Source: Cupriavidus sp. (GTDB lineage: Bacteria; Pseudomonadota; Gammaproteobacteria; Burkholderiales; Burkholderiaceae). From it: a DNA stretch of 64,000 nucleotides. Shown here one piece after another: positions 58,979 to 64,000 of this stretch (position 1 is its first letter; every line of letters starts with the position of its first letter). Where the stretch lies: NCBI GenBank assembly GCA_031180665.1, contig JAPSLP010000023.1:20529-84528 (forward strand). Reading direction: 5' to 3'. The translations under genes and the position numbers were made by a program. Under the pieces are notes generated by a model. It did not search any database. It was not told the DNA's origin and saw only the letters and a list, made by a program, of their open reading frames with translations.

Positions 58979-59800
58979 TCAGAGATACAGGATCAGCAGC
59001 GCCGCCAGCGGCAGCACCGGCAACAGCGCGTCGATGCGGTCGAGCACGCCGCCATGGCCCGGCAGCAGCCGGCTGCTGTCCTTCTTGCCGACCTGCCGCT
59101 TGAGCAGCGATTCGAACAGGTCGCCCACCACGCTGGCGATCACCATCAGCGTGGTCAGCAGCGCCACCATCAGCAGCCCGTTGCGGTCCGCCACGCGGTC
59201 GAACCAGGTCGGCGCGAAGACATGGGTGGCCGCCAGCGACAGTGCCACGGCGAGCGCGAACAGCCAGCCGCCGATCGCCCCTTCCCACGACTTGCCGGGG
59301 CTGATCGACGGCGCGAGCTTGCGGCGGCCGATCGCCTTGCCGACGAAATAGGCGCCGATATCGGCAGCCCAGACCAGCGCCGCGGCCGACAGCAGCACGC
59401 CCACGCCAAGGCCGCGCAGCAGCATCGCGGCATGGCCGAAGGCGGGCAGGATCACCAGGCCCACCAGGCCGGCGACGATCGCGAAGGCCGGCGTGGCCTT
59501 GCGCACGCCGCGCGCCAGCAGCACGATGGCGACGACCCAGGCGACCACCGAGGCCTGCAGCAGCCACAGCATGGCGCCACGCGCCGGCAGGTCATGCCAG
59601 GCGATCATCGCCACCACGCAGGCGATCGCGTAGATCCACGGGCCCGCGCCGCGCAGGCCGAGCAGGCGGCCGAATTCCCAGGCGGCCAGCGCGACGATCA
59701 CCGCCATCAGGCCGGCCAGCGCCGCGGGCGGCGCCAGGAACAGGATCGGCAGGATCAGCAGCAACAGGCACAGGGCGGTGATGACACGGGTAAGAAGCAT
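58979..59800 (-). CDS. cdsA: Phosphatidate cytidylyltransferase
   Basis: 273 residues from ATG 59800. About eight hydrophobic helices. The family signature [20 protein letters not shown] lies near residues 240-260, preceded by [13 protein letters not shown]. It makes CDP-diacylglycerol from phosphatidate and CTP at the inner membrane, the branch point of phospholipid synthesis. It follows uppS by 44 bases. Confidence 0.96.
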   Translation of the reverse strand: MLLTRVITALCLLLLILPILFLAPPAALAGLMAVIVALAAWEFGRLLGLRGAGPWIYAIACVVAMIAWHDLPARGAMLWLLQASVVAWVVAIVLLARGVRKATPAFAIVAGLVGLVILPAFGHAAMLLRGLGVGVLLSAAALVWAADIGAYFVGKAIGRRKLAPSISPGKSWEGAIGGWLFALAVALSLAATHVFAPTWFDRVADRNGLLMVALLTTLMVIASVVGDLFESLLKRQVGKKDSSRLLPGHGGVLDRIDALLPVLPLAALLILYL

Positions 59801-59844
59801 GCGCTGCGAGTCCCGGTTGGTTCGATGGCGAGCGGCCGGCCCGC

Positions 59845-60615
59845 TCAAGCGGTGCCGGACAGCCCGGACGGCGCCACGACCTGCGCGCTGGTACGGCCGA
59901 AACGCCGTTCGCGCTGCCGGTACGAGGCGAACGCCTTGTCCAGTTCGGCCGCGTCGAAGTCGGGCCAGAACACATCGGTGAAATACAGCTCGGAATAGGC
60001 CAGCTGCCACAGCAGGAAGTTGCTGATGCGCTGTTCCCCGCCGGTGCGGATGAACAGGTCCGGCTCCGGCGCATACGCCATCGCCAGGTGCGGCGCCAGC
60101 GTCGACTCCTCGATCGTCGACGGGTCGAGCATCGGCTGCTGCAGCAGCATCTTGCGCACCGCCTGCAGCAGGTCCCAGCGGCCGCCGTAATTGGCGGCGA
60201 TGGTCACCGTCAGGCCGGTATTGCCGGCGGTGCGCCGCTCGGCATCGGCAATCAGCTGCTGGATGCGCGGGCTGAAGCGGCTCAGGTCGCCAACCACCTT
60301 CAGGCGGATATTGTTGGCGTGCATCTTCACCACCTCGCGCCGCAGCGACATCATGAACAGCCGCATCAGGAAGGTGACCTCGTCGGCCGGCCGCCGCCAG
60401 TTCTCCGAACTGAAGGCGAACAGCGTCAGGTACTTGACCCCTCGCACCGCGCACGCCTCCACCACGGTACGTACCGCATCCAGGCCGCGGCTATGGCCGG
60501 CGACCCGTGGCAGATGCCGCTGCGTGGCCCAGCGCCCGTTGCCATCCATGATGATGGCGACATGGGCCGGTACGTAACCGGTCTCGGGGATGGCGAGTGT
60601 GGAACTGATGTGCAT
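59845..60615 (-). CDS. uppS: Undecaprenyl (polyprenyl) diphosphate synthase
   Basis: 256 residues from ATG 60615; an in-frame GTG at 60657 would add 14 residues. The catalytic Asp24 is in [10 protein letters not shown]. Further cis-prenyltransferase motifs: [22 protein letters not shown] and [19 protein letters not shown]. It condenses isopentenyl units to the C55 carrier needed for peptidoglycan and O-antigen. It takes its precursors from the MEP pathway that includes Dxr nearby. Confidence 0.96.
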   Translation of the reverse strand: MHISSTLAIPETGYVPAHVAIIMDGNGRWATQRHLPRVAGHSRGLDAVRTVVEACAVRGVKYLTLFAFSSENWRRPADEVTFLMRLFMMSLRREVVKMHANNIRLKVVGDLSRFSPRIQQLIADAERRTAGNTGLTVTIAANYGGRWDLLQAVRKMLLQQPMLDPSTIEESTLAPHLAMAYAPEPDLFIRTGGEQRISNFLLWQLAYSELYFTDVFWPDFDAAELDKAFASYRQRERRFGRTSAQVVAPSGLSGTA

Positions 60616-60684
60616 GATGGTGGACGGGTCCCCGGCGGCGTCGACGTGCCAGCCCACAGGGGGACTGGCGCGCTGCGCCGCGGC

Positions 60685-61245
60685 TCAGACCGTCATGATC
60701 TCCTTGTCCTTCTCGGCGACCAGCTTGTCGATCTCGGCGACATAGCGGTCGGTCAGCTTCTGCACCTCGTCCTGGCCGCGGCGCTCGTCGTCTTCCGAGA
60801 TGCTCTTGTCCTTGACCAGCTTCTTGAACTGTTCGTTCGCGTCGCGGCGCAGATTGCGCACCGCCACCTTGGCGCTCTCGCCCTCGCCCTTGACCACCTT
60901 GGTCAGCTCCTTGCGGCGCTCCTCGGTCAGCGGCGGCATCGGCACGCGGATCACCTCGCCCATGGTCGCCGGGTTCAGGCCCAGGTCGGCGTCGCGGATG
61001 GCCTTCTCGACCGCGCTGACCATCTTCTTTTCCCACGGCTGCACGCTGATGGTGCGGGCATCGGCCAGGCCGATATTGGCGACCTGGCTGATCGGCACCG
61101 GCGAGCCATAGTATTCGACCTGGACATGGTCGAGCAGACCGGTGTGGGCACGACCCGTGCGGATCTTGGCCAGATCGGCCTTGAACGCTTCGATGGTCTT
61201 CTGCATCTTCTGCTCGGCGCTCTTCTTGATGTCGGCGACGCTCAT
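60685..61245 (-). CDS. frr: Ribosome recycling factor
   Basis: 186 residues from ATG 61245; the adjacent in-frame ATG at 61248 is only two bases from the GGAGG site, so the second is favoured. [21 protein letters not shown] and the three-helix bundle with [21 protein letters not shown] are characteristic, and length matches the family. With EF-G it splits post-termination ribosomes. It is 110 bases after pyrH. Confidence 0.97.
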   Translation of the reverse strand: MSVADIKKSAEQKMQKTIEAFKADLAKIRTGRAHTGLLDHVQVEYYGSPVPISQVANIGLADARTISVQPWEKKMVSAVEKAIRDADLGLNPATMGEVIRVPMPPLTEERRKELTKVVKGEGESAKVAVRNLRRDANEQFKKLVKDKSISEDDERRGQDEVQKLTDRYVAEIDKLVAEKDKEIMTV

Positions 61246-61355
61246 CATAACCTCCGGAAAACTGGCTGCCATGACCCCGGCGGACGGGGCCGAAAACGAA
61301 TCATTCTACTCTGTGCCGTTGCGTGCGCCACCTTGCGGCGGGCCCGCACGGCGCC

Positions 61356-62066
61356 TCAAACGTGGACCAGCGTACCCTCGTCCTCGCCGAGGATCACGCG
61401 CTTGAGCGCGCCCGGCTTGACGATCGAGAACACCTTGATCGGCAGCTTCTGGTCGCGGCACAGCGCGAAGGCGGTGGCGTCCATCACCTGCAGATTGCGG
61501 GAGATCGCCTCGTCGAAGCTGATCGTGGTGTAGCGCGTGGCGCTGGGGTCCTTCTTCGGATCGGCGGTATAGACACCGTCGACCTTGGTGGCCTTGAGCA
61601 CCACCTCGGCACCGATCTCGGAGCCGCGCAGCGCGGCCGCGGTATCGGTGGTGAAGAACGGGTTGCCGGTGCCGGCGGCGAAGATCACCACCTTGCCCTC
61701 TTCCAGCTGGCGGATCGCGCGGGGACGGATATAAGGCTCGACCACCTGGTCCATGCGCAGCGCCGATTGCACCCGGCCCTCGATATTGGCGTGCCGCATC
61801 GCGTCCTGCAGCGCCAGCGCGTTCATCATCGTGGCCAGCATGCCCATGTAGTCGGCGGTGGCGCGGTCCATGCCGGCGGCGCCGCCGGCGACGCCGCGGA
61901 AAATATTGCCGCCGCCGATCACCACTGCCACCTGCACGCCGAGCTTCACGATCTCGGCAATATCATTGACCATGCCTTCGATCGTGGACCGGTTGATGCC
62001 GAAGGCATCGTCGCCCATCAGGGCCTCACCGGACAGTTTCAAAAGGACGCGCTTGTAGGCTGGCAT
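61356..62066 (-). CDS. pyrH: Uridylate kinase
   Basis: 236 residues from ATG 62066, with GAGGGTG upstream; the open frame upstream to 62276 is not supported. [12 protein letters not shown] at 5-16, [10 protein letters not shown], and [17 protein letters not shown] of the amino-acid kinase fold. It is a hexameric bacterial UMP kinase (UMP + ATP to UDP). It lies between tsf and frr in the conserved order, with a likely own promoter (TATAAT at 62330-62335). Confidence 0.97.
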   Translation of the reverse strand: MPAYKRVLLKLSGEALMGDDAFGINRSTIEGMVNDIAEIVKLGVQVAVVIGGGNIFRGVAGGAAGMDRATADYMGMLATMMNALALQDAMRHANIEGRVQSALRMDQVVEPYIRPRAIRQLEEGKVVIFAAGTGNPFFTTDTAAALRGSEIGAEVVLKATKVDGVYTADPKKDPSATRYTTISFDEAISRNLQVMDATAFALCRDQKLPIKVFSIVKPGALKRVILGEDEGTLVHV

Positions 62067-62300
62067 ATTCACCCTCGGGCTGGTTCGAGTCTTCGATCTG
62101 GGCCTTGCCCCGGAGGGCGGATGCCGCCGGGACCAAGCCGGCTTTCCCCGTGGCCCGGGCGCGTGGGCAGGCCCGAAAGGGCGATGCCGGTCAAAACGGG
62201 CGACGGCGAAAACGGGCTCCGCGGCCGACTTGCGGACCGGCGTGCTGGACGCATGCGCCGGCCGTGCAGGCGGCACGCGCCATTGTTCTCTCTTCTTGTG

Positions 62301-62328
62301 CCGAGGGGCACCTCGCGGTGCCCCTCGG
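62301..62328 (-). promoter_or_regulatory. Perfect stem-loop at the start of the pyrH leader
   Basis: CCGAGGGGCACC (62301-62312) pairs fully with GGTGCCCCTCGG (62317-62328) around TCGC. On the minus strand no T-run follows, so it is either a weak tsf terminator or a 5'-stabilising leader hairpin. Confidence 0.5.
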
Positions 62329-62329
62329 G

Positions 62330-62335
62330 ATTATA
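62330..62335 (-). promoter_or_regulatory. -10 TATAAT for pyrH
   Basis: Minus-strand TATAAT at 62335-62330; no clear -35. The predicted start of transcription falls within the adjacent hairpin. Confidence 0.35.
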
Positions 62336-62384
62336 CGGCGGGCCGTCATGGCGCCAGACTGGCGCCTGCCTCCCGCCCGGGATA

Positions 62385-63263
62385 TCAGCCCTTCTGCGCG
62401 GCGGCGACCTGCGCGGCCACTTCGGCGGCGAAGTCGTCCTGGCGCTTCTCGATGCCTTCGCCGACCACGTACAGCGTGAAGCCCTTGACCGTGGTGTTGG
62501 CGGCCTTGAGCATCTGCTCGACGGTCTGCTTGTCGTTCTTCACGAACGGCTGGTTCAGCAGCGAGACTTCCTTCAGGTACTTCTGCACAGAGCCTTCCAC
62601 CATCTTGGCGGTGATCTCGGCCGGCTTGCCCGACTCGGCAGCCTTCTGCTCGGCGATGCTGCGCTCCTTGGCGATCAGGTCGGCCGGCACGTCGGCCGAC
62701 GACAGCGCCACCGGCTTCATCGCGGCGATGTGCATGGCGACGTCCTTGGCGGCGACTTCATCGCCGTCGAACTCGACCATCACGCCGATACGCGTGCCGT
62801 GCAGGTACGAGGTCAGCTTGCCGCCGCCGGCATAGCGGGCGAAACGGCGGATCGTCATGTTCTCGCCGATCTTGCCGATCAGCGCCGAACGGACCTGGTC
62901 GACGGTCTGGCCGTCCAGCGGCAGCGCCGACAGCGCGGCCACGTCGGCCGGGTTCTGCTTGGCGACCAGCTCGGCGACCTTGGCCGAGAAACCCAGGAAG
63001 TCGTCGTTCTTCGAGACGAAATCGGTCTCGCAGTTCAGTTCGACCAGCGCACCGGTGGTGCCGTCGATGAAGGCAGCGACCACGCCTTCGGCGGTCACGC
63101 GCGAAGCGGCCTTGCTGGCCTTGTTGCCCAGCTTGACGCGCAGCAGTTCCTCGGCCTTGGCCAGGTCGCCGTCCGCTTCGGTCAGGGCCTTCTTGCACTC
63201 CATCATCGGCGCGTCGGTCTTCGCGCGCAGTTCAGCCACCATGCTTGCGGTAATTGCCGCCAT
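62385..63263 (-). CDS. tsf: Elongation factor Ts
   Basis: 292 residues from ATG 63263. The N-terminal UBA-like part begins [34 protein letters not shown]. The core subdomain contains [16 protein letters not shown], and the C-terminal module begins after a coiled segment. It exchanges GDP on EF-Tu. It is separated from rpsB by 288 bases that hold an intrinsic terminator. Confidence 0.98.
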   Translation of the reverse strand: MAAITASMVAELRAKTDAPMMECKKALTEADGDLAKAEELLRVKLGNKASKAASRVTAEGVVAAFIDGTTGALVELNCETDFVSKNDDFLGFSAKVAELVAKQNPADVAALSALPLDGQTVDQVRSALIGKIGENMTIRRFARYAGGGKLTSYLHGTRIGVMVEFDGDEVAAKDVAMHIAAMKPVALSSADVPADLIAKERSIAEQKAAESGKPAEITAKMVEGSVQKYLKEVSLLNQPFVKNDKQTVEQMLKAANTTVKGFTLYVVGEGIEKRQDDFAAEVAAQVAAAQKG

Positions 63264-63438
63264 TTGTCACTCCTTGATTGGTTCACGCACCGCCCGCCGG
63301 ACCTGGATATCCAGCACCGCGGCCGGCCGCGTGGTGTTCAAAGACTCACCCGTCGTGATCGTAGCCACGCCGGATGACAATCATTCCTGCCTGCTTGCTG
63401 CCCGTTGCCAGGCTCGCGCGCGAACCGCGCGCATTCAA

Positions 63439-63468
63439 AAAAGGGGGCGTACCATGTCGCCCCCTTTT
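63439..63468 (-). terminator. Intrinsic (partial) terminator between rpsB and tsf
   Basis: A perfect 11-bp stem (AAAAGGGGGCG 63439-63449 with CGCCCCCTTTT 63458-63468), an 8-base loop, and on the minus strand a T-run (TTTTTT, ending at 63437). It follows the rpsB stop by about 80 bases. Confidence 0.85.
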
Positions 63469-63551
63469 CTGGTGGTCGCGCGGCTGGCCATGCCGCCGCG
63501 CGCCACGGGTCCGTCAGGGCCGTGCGGGCCTTCAGGCCGTCAGGCCTGGCC

Positions 63552-64000
63552 TCAGGCTTCCTCGACCTCGACGAAGTCGTCGCTGCCGCGGACCGCCTCG
63601 ACCACGTCCTGCACCGCGTTGGCGCGGCCTTCCAGGATCGCGTCGGCGACGCCGCGCACGTACAGCGCAACCGCCTTGCTCGAGTCGTCGTTACCCGGGA
63701 TCACATAGTCGATGCCGTCCGGCGAGTGGTTGGTATCGACCACGCCGATCACCGGAATGCCCAGCTTGTTGGCTTCGGTCACGGCGATCTTGTGGTAGCC
63801 GACGTCGACCACGAAGATCGCGTCAGGAATGCCGCCCATGTCCTTGATGCCGCCGATCGACTTCTCGAGCTTTTCCATCTCGCGCTCGAACATCAGCGCT
63901 TCCTTCTTGCTCATGGTGTCCAGCGCGCCGGCTTCCTTGGCGGCTTCCATGTCCTTCAGGCGCTTGATCGAGGTCTTGACCGTCTTGAAGTTGGTCAGCA
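63552..64000 (-). CDS. rpsB: 30S ribosomal protein S2, C-terminal part (5' end outside window)
   Basis: The open frame runs off the right edge. The visible about 149 residues include [62 protein letters not shown] and [20 protein letters not shown], all diagnostic of S2. The C-terminus ends with an acidic tail (DDFVEVEEA). It is assembled on the 30S platform; rpsB-tsf is the conserved pair. Confidence 0.97.
   Translation of the reverse strand, partial: LTNFKTVKTSIKRLKDMEAAKEAGALDTMSKKEALMFEREMEKLEKSIGGIKDMGGIPDAIFVVDVGYHKIAVTEANKLGIPVIGVVDTNHSPDGIDYVIPGNDDSSKAVALYVRGVADAILEGRANAVQDVVEAVRGSDDFVEVEEA

Larger units (their letters stand above)
62067..62384. other. tsf-pyrH intergenic region with hairpin and promoter element
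   Basis: 318 bases without a credible gene. It contains a perfect 12-bp hairpin (62301-62328) and a minus-strand TATAAT directly before it. The rest is GC-rich with nothing else recognised. Confidence 0.55.

Overview
This is a contiguous piece of a high-GC betaproteobacterial chromosome, most likely Burkholderiales close to Cupriavidus or Ralstonia. That placement rests on gene order recalled from those genera: rpsB-tsf-pyrH-frr-uppS-cdsA-dxr-rseP-bamA-skp-lpxD-fabZ-lpxA-lpxB-rnhB-rRNA methyltransferase, then ppsA/ppsR, the NfeD/paraslipin pair, smpB/ratA/rnfH and guaB-guaA. I see no rRNA, tRNA, CRISPR array, insertion sequence or prophage. The right end cuts rpsB and the left end cuts an MFS transporter.

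Left part (1-17.8 kb), accessory metabolism. A Gly/Ser-rich exported protein is followed by a solitary cytochrome oxidase subunit I gene (no subunit II beside it), which diverges from a DUF2244-type membrane protein. An 8-oxoguanine-deaminase-like amidohydrolase lies 2 bases behind an NCS2 nucleobase permease, and an AraC regulator diverges from them. Next is the most striking cluster (8078-13263, all minus): two tandem ACMSD-type amidohydrolases, a UbiD-type decarboxylase, a UbiX-type prenyltransferase and a His-rich G3E GTPase. The last three overlap by 4 bases at each junction, and a TTGACA-18-TATAAA promoter lies about 210 bases upstream. The first amidohydrolase has lost the HxH metal motif that the second keeps. 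SDR/TetR and MFS/LysR divergent pairs follow.

Middle (17.8-36 kb), regulator-plus-target modules. It starts with a TonB-dependent receptor that has a possible Fur box. A second-type homodimeric pyruvate dehydrogenase E1 gene diverges from a MarR gene. Beyond MarR is an orphan protein resembling only the C-terminal domain of that E1, divergent from a GST/SMR pair. The same 12-base palindrome TTGCAATTGCAA sits in both divergent promoter regions, which suggests one MarR regulon. Then come XRE, HD-hydrolase, LysR/LysE, MFS/HxlR, a frameshifted MFS behind a serine hydrolase, two LysR genes and a SnoaL-like protein.

Right part (36-64 kb), core functions. Purine synthesis: guaA, guaB. Stalled-ribosome rescue: smpB. 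Ubiquinone-linked or translation-linked START protein: ratA, with rnfH. Gluconeogenesis: ppsA with its bifunctional regulator ppsR. Envelope biogenesis: lipid A genes lpxA/B/D and fabZ, OMP assembly genes bamA and skp, site-2 protease rseP, cdsA and uppS. Isoprenoid synthesis: dxr. Translation and pyrimidine genes: frr, pyrH, tsf, rpsB. Several intrinsic terminators and hairpins are visible, including one between rpsB and tsf.
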